A stretch of DNA of 64,000 bases from CAADGL01 sp964643885 (GTDB lineage Bacteria > Planctomycetota > Phycisphaerae > UBA1845 > Fen-1342), in the NCBI GenBank assembly GCA_964643885.1, contig CAZXUI010000015.1:4877-68876 (forward strand), written 5' to 3'. The translations under genes were made by a program, and so were the position numbers. Under the pieces are notes generated by a model that had not been told where the DNA came from, did not search any database, and saw only the letters and a program-made list of their open reading frames with translations. Of this stretch, positions 18,201-28,292 are shown piece by piece. Every line of letters starts with the position of its first letter. The first letter of the stretch is position 1.

Positions 18201-18237
18201 GCTGAAGCTCAAGATCGTGCCGGCCTCGCGCGACTGA
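15211..18237 (+). CDS. Secreted M28 aminopeptidase with N-terminal beta-propeller and C-terminal PDZ domain
   Basis: About 1008 residues from the ATG at 15211 (GGAG 4 bases upstream); ATG 15226 and GTG 15148 are alternatives. A signal peptide (AAWAVVVAALAALCG, ARAA) precedes five or six PD40/TolB-type propeller blades (FSADGTKLVFQSERE, WSPDGQWIAFSSNR) to about residue 400. A PA-like region follows, then the M28 peptidase core from about 690 with all metal and catalytic residues: GAHVDHLG, HGADDNASG, WSGEELGLLGS, NFDMVGR and EDYHTP. The last 80 residues are a PDZ domain (GGPAEKAGLEGGDIIVEL). It should release N-terminal amino acids outside the cytoplasm, with the propeller and PDZ parts as substrate or partner platforms. 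The domain combination is unusual. Confidence 0.92.
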   Translation: MGGTGMSDRRMRGSNRLVAAWAVVVAALAALCGPASVARAAAAQARVEAEGDESALLSGVRQLTFEGKRAGEGYFSADGTKLVFQSEREPDNPFYQIYLLDLETGDTKRVSPGHGKTTCAWIHPGGRKVLFASTHADPAAREKQRSELEARASGKQRRYEWDYDEHYDLYEVELASGEMRALAPARGYDAEGSWSPDGQWIAFSSNRHAYSGEPSEEDRKRLEIDPSYFLDIYIMRADGSGLRRLTEVPGYDGGPFFSADGRRICWRRFSKDGATAEIFTMNVDGSDQRQLTSLGAMSWAPYFHPSGEYLIFTTNRHGFSNFELYLVDAAGQREPVRVTYTDGFDGLPVFSPDGRKLAWTSTRTPNRAAQIFLADWNHERAAALLRGAGQRAQAAEPAKDAVRPPAELAAAIRAEDIRAHVERLTAEAMAGRETGTDGERLATEYVAECFRRFGLRPWGGGDGYFQPFEFSAGVALGEQNALTIHSGGAGEQKAESLALDESWRPLAISASGDFDPADVVFAGYGIVAPAGGGLEAMDSYGELDVAGKWVLVFRYMPEELEAAQRRELARYSSTRHKAMIARDRGAAGLIVVSGPNSKVREQLVPLETDASLGGSSIAAVSLADAAAERLLGASGKSLKALQDALDRGEATAGFVLEGVQIAAKIEVRRVQRTGRNVVAVLPADDEARDRPVLVIGAHVDHLGRGGGGNSLAREDERGQVHHGADDNASGVAAMLELAHWLAEQKRSGELRLSRSVVFAAWSGEELGLLGSKHFVDQLASGGAGSAELRGKVAAYLNFDMVGRLDKSLIVQAVGSSTFWRGEIERRNVPVGLPLTLSDDAYLPTDATSFYLKGVPVLAAFTGSHEDYHTPRDTAEKLNYEGAAKIARLFGLIGRSIASGEQAPEYVAQARPAGGAPRGQMRVYLGTIPDYGESPIPGVKLSGVSKGGPAEKAGLEGGDIIVELAGRKVENIYDFMYALDALKIGQESEVVVVRGQERLKLKIVPASRD

Positions 18238-18239
18238 AA

Positions 18240-18277
18240 CGCCCGGACGGGGGCGTGGGGCAGGCCGCGGGCGCGGC
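18240..18277. terminator. Two small hairpins at a convergent junction
   Basis: The 40-base gap between convergent genes holds CGCCC-GGACGG-GGGCG (18240-18255) and GCCGCG-GG-CGCGGC (18264-18277). Either could end transcription in both directions. Evidence is base pairing only. Confidence 0.35.
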
Positions 18278-21200
18278 TCAGCGGCCTTCGATGATGTTCC
18301 GCAGCGTGTCGGTCACGCCATAGAGCGGCTCGATGCGGACCTGCGGCGCGCGGGCGGTTCCCGTGACGCGATACTGAATCAACTCGTTCTGCGCGGCCTG
18401 GAAGAGCTCGATCACCGGGCCGAGGCCGCCCGCGGCGTCCGGGCTGGCCGCCAGCAGCGTCAGGTCGACCGCGTCCGTCTTCTGATTCCACGAGCCGGTT
18501 CCGACGTAGCGCGTGTCGCGTGTGCGGATGTCGACGCGGCTGAATTGCAGCTCGTCGCCGTGCCAGACGAAGCGCAGCTCCGCTTCCTGGACGGCGTCGC
18601 TGCGCGGCCTGCGGTCGGGCGAGGCGCCGACCAGCTCGGCCGAGACGCGCGTATTCAGCAGCGAGCCGCCGCGAATCAGCAACTGGCCGCCGCCGCTGAG
18701 CCATTGCGGCTCGCGCCGCTTTCCGCGCAGGAATACGCGCCCGTCGACTCGGCCGGGCTGTGTCGGTGTATCGGCCGGTCGCGTTTCTGGCTGCTTGCGG
18801 TTGAGGAACTGGCTCAGGTCGAGGTTTCGCAGCGTGAGCGTCAGCTCGAACTCGCTGCTGGCGGGGTGGAAGCTGGCCCAGCCGACGACTTCGCCGTCGC
18901 ACATGCGGCCGCTGAGGTCCTCGACACGGACCCAGGCGTCATTCGGATCGCGCAACAGCCGGCCTTCGAGCATCTGGATCGGCCGGCCGCCGTAGATGCC
19001 CCCGTCGATGACGAAGCTCGCCTGGATCTCGGTCGCGCCGGCGTCGGTGACGCGGAAGCGGCCGGTGAGATCGCCGTCGGCGCGTTCGAGGGGCAGCCCG
19101 GCCTGGAGGGTCGCGTCGCTGAAGTGGAGCCGGCCTTCCACATCCCAGGCGAGCTGGTCGCGCGTGTCGATGCGGATACGCGAGAGCTCGGCGTTGCACA
19201 TGCCGCGCGGCTCGAGCGGGGCGAGCACCTGCGCCAGGCCGCCTGGCAGCGACGAGATCAGCGCCGCGTCGAGCTCGATGTCTTCGGCCACCAGCGACAT
19301 ATCGGTCCACGCGCCGCCGGGCGACCAGCCGCCCTCTCCGCGGGCGCGGAGGACGCCTTCGCTGCCATAAACCGCCTCCGCGTGGCGGACGGTGAAACAG
19401 TCGGGTGTGAAGATGACGGTGGCATGGGCGTCGCGGAAATCGAGCGGCAGGGCGGCCGGCGCCATGAAATCCGCCCATAGATCGACGCGCGCCCGCAGTC
19501 CCTGGTCGGGCGGGTCGGGAGAATTCTCGACGCGTGCCTGAAGCCGCCCGGCGCCGCGAATCCCGAGCGCCTCGCGGAACTGCGCCCAACGGCCGGGCAC
19601 GACGCCGCGCAGAAGCTCCTCCATCGCCGCGTCGGTAGCGGAGAGTTGCAGATCGGCGATCCGCACGCCGCTCTCGGCCGGGAGCATGGTCGCGTGGACA
19701 TCCATCCGGCCGGCGTGGCGCTCGGCGACGAGGTCGACGGAGCGGCGCTGCGCGTCGCCGACGGCCATCCAGCCGCGGACCTGCGGCCAGAGCTGGTGGC
19801 CGTCGAAGCCCCAGAGCCGTCCGTCGCGGATGCGGACGGCGTAGCGGCCGGCCTGGTCCGCGTCGTGGCCGAATCCGGAGACCTGCCCCCAGACGTCGCC
19901 GTGGCCTTCGAAGCGCACGCTGTCCTGGGCGTCGGCCGGTGCGTAGGCCATGCGGCTGACGGTGGAGAGCGGGAAGTCGGCGGCCTGGATGCGCAGGTCG
20001 CGGGCGTGCTGATCGGCCGCGCCGCCTCGCAGGATGTAGCCGTCGAGACGGACCATCGAGCGGCCGAGAAAGCCGGTCAGGTCGTCGAGCAGAATGCGGT
20101 CCTGGTCGATGCGGATGCGGCCGTCGACCTGCGTCAGGCGGCCGTGGTTTTCGAGCGTCATGCTGCCGCTGCGCATGTGCACGTCGACGGAGATGGTGGG
20201 CTCGGGCGGGCCGGTTTCGCGCGAGCCTTCGTCGCGGAGGATGTGCGTGGTGACGTCGGCCAGGCCGAGCGGGCTGGCTTCCTGCCAGAGCGAGCGGTCG
20301 GTTTCGGGGAGAGCTTCGTACAGGGCGCGGTCGAGCGGGACGTTGAGGCCGACGAAGGTGAGGTCGAGTGCGGTCCAGGAGTTGGTGTGGAAGATGCGGC
20401 CGAAGCCGTGGATCTGTGCCGAGCCGTGCCGCCCGCGGACGCCGTCGAGGATGAGGCTGCCGCCTTCGAAGCGGACGCGGCCGTGAATCTGGTCGATGTC
20501 GTAGGGGAAACGGAAATAGCGGCAGCGGGCGTCGTGGAGCTCCATCGACCCGAGCACCTGGGGCGGCTCATCGGGCAGGCTGCTGCTGAGGACGTCGAAG
20601 GCGATGCTGACGCGGCCGCGCGGCAAATAGTCCTCCAGCAGGGCTCGCATGGGGCCGGGCAGGCGCTGCGAAGAGATGAATCGGGCGTGGCGGCGCGGGT
20701 CGGGGAACTCGATGGGCTCGGTGCGGACGGTGAGCTCGTAGGGGCCCAGATCGAGCGTTCGAGCGGTGGATGAGTCCTCCGGCCGGCCGGCGGCGCGCGG
20801 CCGGTCGATGCGGACACGCGGCGAGTTCAGCGAGAGCTCGGCCGTGGCGTCGTTGAGGCAGCCTTTCAGCTCGAGCGAAAGGGCGAGCGTCGCTGCACCG
20901 GCATCCGCCTGTGCGGTGGGCGATTGGACAGCAGCAGGCGCGGCGTCCTCGTTGCGGCGAAGCGTCAGGCGGCCGTCGGCGCGGGTGATCTGCACGAAGC
21001 GGTCGGCCGGCGGCAGTTGGGCCTCTTCGATCAGCGGCGCCAGCCGCGTGTCTGCGAACTGGATCTCGGCCTCGCGCAGACCGCGCTCGTCGAAAGCCAT
21101 GCGCGGGGCGCGGACGTGGCCCTGCAAGGCGAGGGCGGAGCAGACCTCGGTGAGCTCCGGGGCGATGATCGGTGCGATCAATTCGGATTCGAGCCAGCCG

Positions 21201-21904
21201 ATCTGGACGTCGAGGCGCGCGTCGCTCCACTCGAGCAGGCCCAGCGGTGTGCGCGACTGCCCGCTGAGCGGGTCGCCCGAGCCGCCGACCTGCTCTACGC
21301 GGAGGACGTAGCGCGGCGGCGACTGCCCGCCGGCCGCCTCATGCACCCCCTCGGCCGAGAGCAGCCAGCGGCGCAGAAGTGTGAGCCTGGAGCCGCGCTG
21401 CTCGAGCAGTTGGACGTCCGCCTTGCGCACGCGGGCGGGCGGAAGCCACTGGGTCGTGTCGAAGAGCAGGGCCCGGCCGTCGGTCTGATCGGAATCGTCG
21501 GGCGGCTCGTCGCGGCCGCGGCGGATGACGCAGACGGTCAGGCCGTCGATGTCGATTCGTGTGGGGCGGAAGGTCCCGAAAAGCAGCGAGCGAAGATCGG
21601 CGGCGATGCGCGCGGATGTGATGTGCAGGAGCGGCGGCGAGTGCCGGCCGATGGCTCGCTCCGCGCGGGAGGGAGTCAGATCGCGGATGGTCAGATCGGC
21701 CAGGTGCAGGCCGGAGAAGGGGCTGAAGGCGACGGCACCGGACTCTTCGAGCCGCAGGCCGCTGGCGAGGCAGAGTTCTGCGACGGCGGCCCGCAGGCGG
21801 GCGGGGTGCGTGAAATAGCTGTAGCAGCCGGCCAGCGCGACCGACAGAAGCAGGCCGGTCCAGGCAATTCGGCGAAGCCATCGTCGCTTGCGCTGGGTCG
21901 TCAT
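18278..21904 (-). CDS. Giant AsmA/YhdP-like envelope protein
   Basis: 1208 residues from the ATG at 21904. A longer frame upstream lacks family-like sequence. A basic N-terminus (MTTQRKRRWLRR) and one hydrophobic segment (LLLSVALAGC) anchor it in the inner membrane. LAGC also matches a lipobox, so lipidation is possible. The rest is long, beta-strand-rich and free of catalytic motifs, in the manner of AsmA, YhdP and TamB bridge proteins. The C-terminus (GGGQLLIRGGSLLNTRVSAE, then YRVTGTARAPQVRIEPL and NIIEG) matches the AsmA-like C-terminal region. Such proteins span the periplasm and are linked to phospholipid transport and outer-membrane assembly. A second, smaller AsmA-like gene lies at 61586. 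The gene stands alone and is divergent from the next one. Confidence 0.85.
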   Translation of the reverse strand: MTTQRKRRWLRRIAWTGLLLSVALAGCYSYFTHPARLRAAVAELCLASGLRLEESGAVAFSPFSGLHLADLTIRDLTPSRAERAIGRHSPPLLHITSARIAADLRSLLFGTFRPTRIDIDGLTVCVIRRGRDEPPDDSDQTDGRALLFDTTQWLPPARVRKADVQLLEQRGSRLTLLRRWLLSAEGVHEAAGGQSPPRYVLRVEQVGGSGDPLSGQSRTPLGLLEWSDARLDVQIGWLESELIAPIIAPELTEVCSALALQGHVRAPRMAFDERGLREAEIQFADTRLAPLIEEAQLPPADRFVQITRADGRLTLRRNEDAAPAAVQSPTAQADAGAATLALSLELKGCLNDATAELSLNSPRVRIDRPRAAGRPEDSSTARTLDLGPYELTVRTEPIEFPDPRRHARFISSQRLPGPMRALLEDYLPRGRVSIAFDVLSSSLPDEPPQVLGSMELHDARCRYFRFPYDIDQIHGRVRFEGGSLILDGVRGRHGSAQIHGFGRIFHTNSWTALDLTFVGLNVPLDRALYEALPETDRSLWQEASPLGLADVTTHILRDEGSRETGPPEPTISVDVHMRSGSMTLENHGRLTQVDGRIRIDQDRILLDDLTGFLGRSMVRLDGYILRGGAADQHARDLRIQAADFPLSTVSRMAYAPADAQDSVRFEGHGDVWGQVSGFGHDADQAGRYAVRIRDGRLWGFDGHQLWPQVRGWMAVGDAQRRSVDLVAERHAGRMDVHATMLPAESGVRIADLQLSATDAAMEELLRGVVPGRWAQFREALGIRGAGRLQARVENSPDPPDQGLRARVDLWADFMAPAALPLDFRDAHATVIFTPDCFTVRHAEAVYGSEGVLRARGEGGWSPGGAWTDMSLVAEDIELDAALISSLPGGLAQVLAPLEPRGMCNAELSRIRIDTRDQLAWDVEGRLHFSDATLQAGLPLERADGDLTGRFRVTDAGATEIQASFVIDGGIYGGRPIQMLEGRLLRDPNDAWVRVEDLSGRMCDGEVVGWASFHPASSEFELTLTLRNLDLSQFLNRKQPETRPADTPTQPGRVDGRVFLRGKRREPQWLSGGGQLLIRGGSLLNTRVSAELVGASPDRRPRSDAVQEAELRFVWHGDELQFSRVDIRTRDTRYVGTGSWNQKTDAVDLTLLAASPDAAGGLGPVIELFQAAQNELIQYRVTGTARAPQVRIEPLYGVTDTLRNIIEGR

Positions 21905-22093
21905 GGGCGTCCGTTTGCGTGGGTCTCGGGCGGCGTGCAGGCTGTCGCCGCCAGGAGTCCCGCAGGGCGTATTGTGGCACACTTCGGCGGGCCGCAAAAG
22001 CCGAAAACGCCGCTGTGAGCACGACTTGCAAGCGTTCGGCGGCAGTCGGGCGCGGTTTCTGGCGGCTGGCGGCCGGCAGGGCGCGAGATTTTC

Positions 22094-22122
22094 TTGCCAC
22101 GGCCGGGGCCACGCGCAATAAT
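22094..22122 (+). promoter_or_regulatory. Near-consensus sigma-70 promoter
   Basis: TTGCCA (22094-22099), a 17-base spacer and AATAAT (22117-22122), each one base from consensus, in an otherwise GC-rich gap. It would start a transcript near 22129 and leave a leader of about 120 bases before the small gene at 22252. Confidence 0.6.
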
Positions 22123-22128
22123 ATCCAT

Positions 22129-22251
22129 CGGTCCGGGGCGGCCCGGACTGCGGTGCGACCAGCGGGGTGGAAGCGTCCGCCGCCATCTCCCCCTTCGATG
22201 AGGACGGGTTTGCGTTGGCCGGGCCTGGCCCGGTGGATGGAGTATGTGTAC
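22129..22251 (+). promoter_or_regulatory. Structured 5' leader of the small gene
   Basis: The predicted leader opens with hairpin GTCCGGG-GCGG-CCCGGAC (22131-22148). It closes with CCGGG-CCTGG-CCCGG (22219-22233), only 5 bases before the GGAG ribosome site at 22239-22242. It could be a cis-regulatory element, but I match it to no known riboswitch. The other part of the 347-base gap, 21905-22093, holds no gene I can support. Confidence 0.35.
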
Positions 22252-22560
22252 ATGATCGGTGCGTCTGCGAAGTTCATCCCGGCGGGTACGCGTGTTCGGG
22301 TTCGTGAACCGGGTCCGGTTCCGCACTGGTCGACCTGGGACAATGACAATCAGCGGACGAGCGTGCCGGTCAAGAAGCGCCTTCAGTCGGCGTTCTTCAA
22401 GGGCGACCGCAAGATTCAGGCCGAAGTGGTCTATATCGGCAACGAGTCGGAGCGTGACAAGCTGCGCACGCAGGGCCGCGTGAAGGTTCAGCTTCGCGAC
22501 CCGGCCGGCAGCATGATTGTCGTGACGGTCGAAACGGCGAACCTGACGCAGTCGTCGTAG
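22252..22560 (+). CDS. Small soluble protein of unknown function
   Basis: 102 residues from the ATG at 22252, with GGAG 9 bases upstream; an ATG at 22237 would add five residues. No signal peptide or membrane segment. The chain is beta-strand-rich and charged, with segments FIPAGTRVRVREPG, FFKGDRKIQAEVVYI and GRVKVQLRDPAGSMIVVTVE, suggesting a compact SH3- or OB-like barrel. I do not recognise the family. A good promoter, a long structured leader and clean coding character support a real gene, perhaps highly expressed. The downstream gap to 22688 holds a family-A palindrome that may serve as terminator. Confidence 0.75.
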   Translation: MIGASAKFIPAGTRVRVREPGPVPHWSTWDNDNQRTSVPVKKRLQSAFFKGDRKIQAEVVYIGNESERDKLRTQGRVKVQLRDPAGSMIVVTVETANLTQSS

Positions 22561-22637
22561 GGGTCGAGCAGCGATCGAGGGGCGGGCGGTACGCGAGCGG
22601 CGGGTTGCTGCTCGGCGAGGGGCGCGGCTCGGATCAT

Positions 22638-22660
22638 GCGGGCGAGACGCCCGCGCTCCC
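22638..22660. repeat. Family-A palindrome, convergent junction copy
   Basis: GCGGGCG-AGA-CGCCCGC followed by GCTCCC. Perfect 7-bp stem with a 3-base loop. Lies between the convergent small gene and EF-G2 gene. Further copies are at 29536, 29595, 30001 and, in reverse orientation, 43636. Confidence 0.7.
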
Positions 22661-22688
22661 GATGTCGTCGCAAGCTCGACCGGCGATT

Positions 22689-24761
<2,073 letters not shown>

Positions 24762-24814
24762 CGCCTGGTCATCCCGTCCCGCACGTCGCTGCGGCCCACC
24801 AGATTGAATCGAGG

Positions 24815-24843
24815 AGTATAGCCGCGCGGCGGGCGGCTCGGAA
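24815..24843 (-). promoter_or_regulatory. Candidate promoter for the EF-G2 gene
   Basis: On the minus strand TTCCGA (24843-24838), a 17-base spacer and TATACT (24820-24815). The -10 box is one base from consensus, the -35 box is weak. It would give a leader of about 45 bases before 24761. Confidence 0.4.
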
Positions 24844-24860
24844 GCGGAAGGGCCGGGCGG

Positions 24861-25427
24861 CTAGCCGCCGGCGCGCAGCCGCCAGAGAAACTCGCGGTTT
24901 CCGGCGTGCCCGGCGATCGGGCTGGGGATTTCGGACTCGAGCGCCCAGCCCAGTTCGCGGACGTCCTGGCGGACCGTGGCCAGAACGGTGTCCAGGAACT
25001 CCGGCCGGAGCACGCCGCGGCGCAGCCATGCCTTCGGGGCTTCGTAGTGCGGCTTGACGAGCGGGATGGCCAGTCCGCCGGCGGCCAGGCAGCGGCGAGC
25101 GGCGGGCAGGGCGAGCCGCAACGGCGTCCAGCCGACGTCGAGCGTGACGAGCCGGCAGCACTCGGGGCAGGCGAAGTCGAGGGCGTTGGTGCGTTCGCAG
25201 ACGATGACGCGCGGATCGCGGCGGAGGCGCTCGTGCAGCACGCCGTAGCCGGGGTCGACGGCGTAGACGCGGGCGGCGCCGTGGCGCAGCAGGCAGTCGA
25301 CGAAGCCGCCGACGTGAGAGCCGAGGTCGGTGCAGATCAGGCCGGATGGATCGACGGCGAAGGCCCGCAGGGCGGCTTCGAGCTTGACGCCGCCGCGCGA
25401 GACGTAAGCGTGAGGTTCGTCGCTCAT
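24861..25427 (-). CDS. TlyA-like rRNA methyltransferase lacking the S4 domain
   Basis: 188 residues. TlyA enzymes 2'-O-methylate ribosomal RNA cytidines using SAM. The Rossmann-like core matches that family: AYVSRGGVKLEAALRAF, the SAM loop DLGSHVGGFVDCLL, AVDPGYGVLHERLRRDPRV, TLDVGWTP and the PLVKPHYEAPK segment. Typical TlyA proteins are about 270 residues with an N-terminal S4 RNA-binding domain. Here the sequence starts directly at the methyltransferase core, and the region upstream is occupied by another gene, so the S4 domain is truly absent. The start ATG overlaps the stop of the upstream lipoprotein gene (ATGA), implying coupled translation. Target RNA is uncertain. Confidence 0.82.
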   Translation of the reverse strand: MSDEPHAYVSRGGVKLEAALRAFAVDPSGLICTDLGSHVGGFVDCLLRHGAARVYAVDPGYGVLHERLRRDPRVIVCERTNALDFACPECCRLVTLDVGWTPLRLALPAARRCLAAGGLAIPLVKPHYEAPKAWLRRGVLRPEFLDTVLATVRQDVRELGWALESEIPSPIAGHAGNREFLWRLRAGG

Positions 25428-25957
25428 GGCTCGGCCGGGACGCGCTTGACGACCTCCCAGAGGCCGCTTCGCGAGCGGGCCAGCTCGAGGGCGCTGTAGC
25501 GGGCGGTCCACTCCATGTTCTGGCCGTCGAGGCGGAGGATGACGCTGGAATCGCGCGCGAGCGGGAGATTCTCGCGCGTGATGGCGAACCGCTGCACGTT
25601 GTCGCTGGTGATGCGCAGCTCGGAGGGCCAGCTTGCGTCGGCGGAGAGCGCGGCGTTCCGGTCGGTGTCGATGCGCTCGAGGATGCGGAGAAAGGGCGGC
25701 GTTTCGGGTGGCGGCTGCCGCGGCTCGGGCTCGGCCGGAACGTCGGCGGTGGCCGGCTCGCGTGCGGCGGCGTCGCCGTCGGCGGTGGGCCGCTCGTCGG
25801 AGCGGGCCGGCGCCTGGCCGCGCTCCTCGGGCGTGGCGGCCGGCTCGCGCGTCGGTTCGACGGTTTCGTTGCGCCCGGCGGAACAGCCGGAAAGGCCGAG
25901 CAGGATGATCAGCAGCCACAGGGCGGGTCGGCCGCCGTCGGAGATGGCCAGTTTCAC
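25424..25957 (-). CDS. Lipoprotein with disordered linker
   Basis: 177 residues from a GTG at 25957, preferred because an AAAGGAG-type ribosome site (about 25966-25971) lies 8 bases upstream. An ATG at 25999 would add 14 residues. The N-terminus ends in a lipobox (LLGLSGC), so the protein should be lipid-anchored. A Glu/Pro/Ala-rich linker of about 65 residues follows, then a folded domain of 85 residues (FLRILERIDTDRNAALS, SSVILRLDGQNMEWTARYSA) with no motif I recognise. A TATAAA box (minus strand, 26010-26005) may belong to its promoter. Its stop overlaps the TlyA-like start. Confidence 0.78.
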   Translation of the reverse strand: MKLAISDGGRPALWLLIILLGLSGCSAGRNETVEPTREPAATPEERGQAPARSDERPTADGDAAAREPATADVPAEPEPRQPPPETPPFLRILERIDTDRNAALSADASWPSELRITSDNVQRFAITRENLPLARDSSVILRLDGQNMEWTARYSALELARSRSGLWEVVKRVPAEP

Positions 25958-26197
25958 GGGATACGCTCCTTTGCGGGGGGCGAGTTTGCGGACCTCCACG
26001 TAGTTTTATACGCGATGGCGGGTCGGGAGTCGCGCGGGTTCGGGTGAGAATCTCCCCTGTATTGACGGTTGTCGCCGGCCGGCCGGTGGCGCGCTGAAGC
26101 GGGCGGCTTTACGGCGCGCGGGGCGACGCCTACATTCCGCGGCGCGCGGCCGGTCTGCGGCGGCGGCGTGGAAGGTTACGGAGAGCCGGCGGCCGGT

Positions 26198-28240
26198 ATG
26201 ACCAGCACCTCGCGAGCGCACGTGCGACTGCCCGACTGGCTCGTGCAGAATCCCAATTTCGTGCTGCTGTGGCTGGCGTACGGCGTGGCCGCGGTCGGCG
26301 ACCATCTGAGCGAAATGGCGCTGCTCCAGGAGCGGGGCGGGCTGGAGCGGCCGGATGTGACCCGCATCCAGGCGCTGATGTCCTTCGGGTTTTTTCTGCC
26401 CTTCGTGCTGCTGGGTCCGATCGCGGGGTGGTGGAGCGATCGCTTCAGCCGCAAGGTGACGATGATCCTGGCGGATGTTCTGCGCGGGATGATCGTTTTC
26501 AACCTGGCGTACATCGTGGTGCAGCTTGAGCGCTGGCTGGAGCCGGATCGGTTGCCTGGCGTGGGGCTGTTTCTCGCGCCGCTCGGAACGTTGCCCGGGG
26601 CGGTCAGCCCGCCCACGGGGGGCTGGGGAGACCTGGCGATCGTGCTGCCGCTGGCGCTGGTGGGCGCGTTGGCGGCGTTCTTCTCGCCGGCGCGGCAGGC
26701 GATGCTGCCGACGCTGATCCGCGAGGATCAGCTCGTGCGGGCGAACGCGATGATCAACGCGCTTGGGACGATCGGGGGGATCACGGGGGGCGTTGTGGGC
26801 GGCGTGCTCGTCAAGCACCTGGGTCCGCAGGGATTGCACCACAACTATCACCTGAACGCGATGACCTTCGCGATCAGCGCGATCCTCGTTTCGTGCATCG
26901 TGATGTCGCGGACGCGGGCGGTGCCTCATCCGCGGCTCGAGGGGATGCTCGTGCCGATCGCGAACGGCTTTCGCTACGTGCGAAAGCACCGCCGCATCCT
27001 GCAGCTCATTCTGCTGGGGACGGTCTTCTGGGGCGCGGCGGGCGTCGTGATCTCGGTCGTGCCGGCCGTAGTGCGCGACGTGTTCGGCGGGGACATTCAG
27101 CAGGTGGCGATCTATCGGGGGCTGATCGTGGTCGGGCTGGCGGCGGGGGCGGCCGTCATGTCGATCGTGGGTCCGTCGATGCCGATGCAGCTCGCGGTGC
27201 TCGGGGGGTTGCTGGGCGGCGGGTTCTGGGTGCTGGCGGTCGACGTGGCCTACGTGGTGTTCGCCGGCACGCCGGCACGCAGCAACGGCGAGTTCGGCTG
27301 GCCGGCGCTGCTGACCGGAGTGTGCCTGTTCGGCGTGGGCGGCGCCGGGGCGGCGCTGCTGGTGACGATCATGGCGACGATTCAGCGCTTCGTGCCGGAC
27401 AGCCGCCGCGGGCGTGTCTTCGGCGTCTCGGACATGTCGACGATGGGGGCGATGGTGCTGACATCCGGCCTGCTGGGACTTGCGCCGATTCCGAATCTCG
27501 ATGCGTACATTCCGGGATTGCTCGGCGCGACGGGGCTGGGGTTGCTGGCCGCGCTGGTGGTCGGATGGCGCATCTACCGCCGCGGGGCGGCCGAGCGGCC
27601 GCTGGTGCAGCTCACGCTGTGGCTGATCAACTTCTACGGTCGGTTCTGGTGCGGTGTGAGGCGGGTCGGGCCGTGCACGCTTCCCGTCGAGGGGCCGGCG
27701 ATCGTGGCCGCCAATCACAGCACGGGCATCGATCCGATCATGATCCTTACCTGCTCGCCGCGGCGGACGATCAGCTTCCTGGTCGAGCGGAAGTTCTACG
27801 GCAATCCGGTGCTGCGTTTCTTCATGAAGATGGTGCATTGCATCCCGGTCAGCCGCGATCGGCCGGAGAAATCCGCGCTGGGCGAGTGTCTGCGGGCCCT
27901 GGACCAGGGTCGCGTGCTGGGGATTTTTCCGCACGGGCGGTTTGCCGTGCCGGGTGAACCGCCGCCGCCGCTGAAGCCGGGGATCGGCGCGATCGCGCTC
28001 AAGACCGGCGTGCCGGTCATTCCGGTGCACATCAGCGGGACGCGTTTTTCGCCCGCGGTGCTGGGGGCGTTTCTGCTGCGGCACAAGGTGCGGGTCCGAT
28101 TCGGCCGGCCGGTGGATCTGAGCGACCTGCGGCAGGGGCGGCGGACGCGCGAGCAGGACCTGGAGGCGGCGGAGAGGATCATGGCGGCCGTGCATGCGCT
28201 GGCGCCGCCGGATGCGTCCGCGGGAGAGGCGGGCGATTAG
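26198..28240 (+). CDS. MFS transporter fused to a PlsC-type acyltransferase
   Basis: 680 residues from the ATG at 26198; upstream in-frame starts give a Gly/Arg-rich extension without family-like sequence. Residues 1-430 hold about 12 membrane helices of a major facilitator, with the loop GWWSDRFSRKVTMILADVLRG typical of the family. The last 200 residues are a 1-acylglycerol-3-phosphate acyltransferase domain: catalytic NHSTGID (H-x4-D) near 508-513, FPHGRF near 578 (commonly FPEGTR) and PVIPVHISGT. The layout matches LplT-Aas, where lysophospholipids are flipped inward and re-acylated, although the acyl-ACP synthetase part of Aas is missing. Likely role: lysophospholipid uptake and repair, inferred from domain fusion. 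Confidence 0.9.
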   Translation: MTSTSRAHVRLPDWLVQNPNFVLLWLAYGVAAVGDHLSEMALLQERGGLERPDVTRIQALMSFGFFLPFVLLGPIAGWWSDRFSRKVTMILADVLRGMIVFNLAYIVVQLERWLEPDRLPGVGLFLAPLGTLPGAVSPPTGGWGDLAIVLPLALVGALAAFFSPARQAMLPTLIREDQLVRANAMINALGTIGGITGGVVGGVLVKHLGPQGLHHNYHLNAMTFAISAILVSCIVMSRTRAVPHPRLEGMLVPIANGFRYVRKHRRILQLILLGTVFWGAAGVVISVVPAVVRDVFGGDIQQVAIYRGLIVVGLAAGAAVMSIVGPSMPMQLAVLGGLLGGGFWVLAVDVAYVVFAGTPARSNGEFGWPALLTGVCLFGVGGAGAALLVTIMATIQRFVPDSRRGRVFGVSDMSTMGAMVLTSGLLGLAPIPNLDAYIPGLLGATGLGLLAALVVGWRIYRRGAAERPLVQLTLWLINFYGRFWCGVRRVGPCTLPVEGPAIVAANHSTGIDPIMILTCSPRRTISFLVERKFYGNPVLRFFMKMVHCIPVSRDRPEKSALGECLRALDQGRVLGIFPHGRFAVPGEPPPPLKPGIGAIALKTGVPVIPVHISGTRFSPAVLGAFLLRHKVRVRFGRPVDLSDLRQGRRTREQDLEAAERIMAAVHALAPPDASAGEAGD

Positions 28241-28292
28241 GGCACCGGCCGCGGGCTTGTCGGTGGATTCGTCCGGCCGCAGAATCGGGGTC

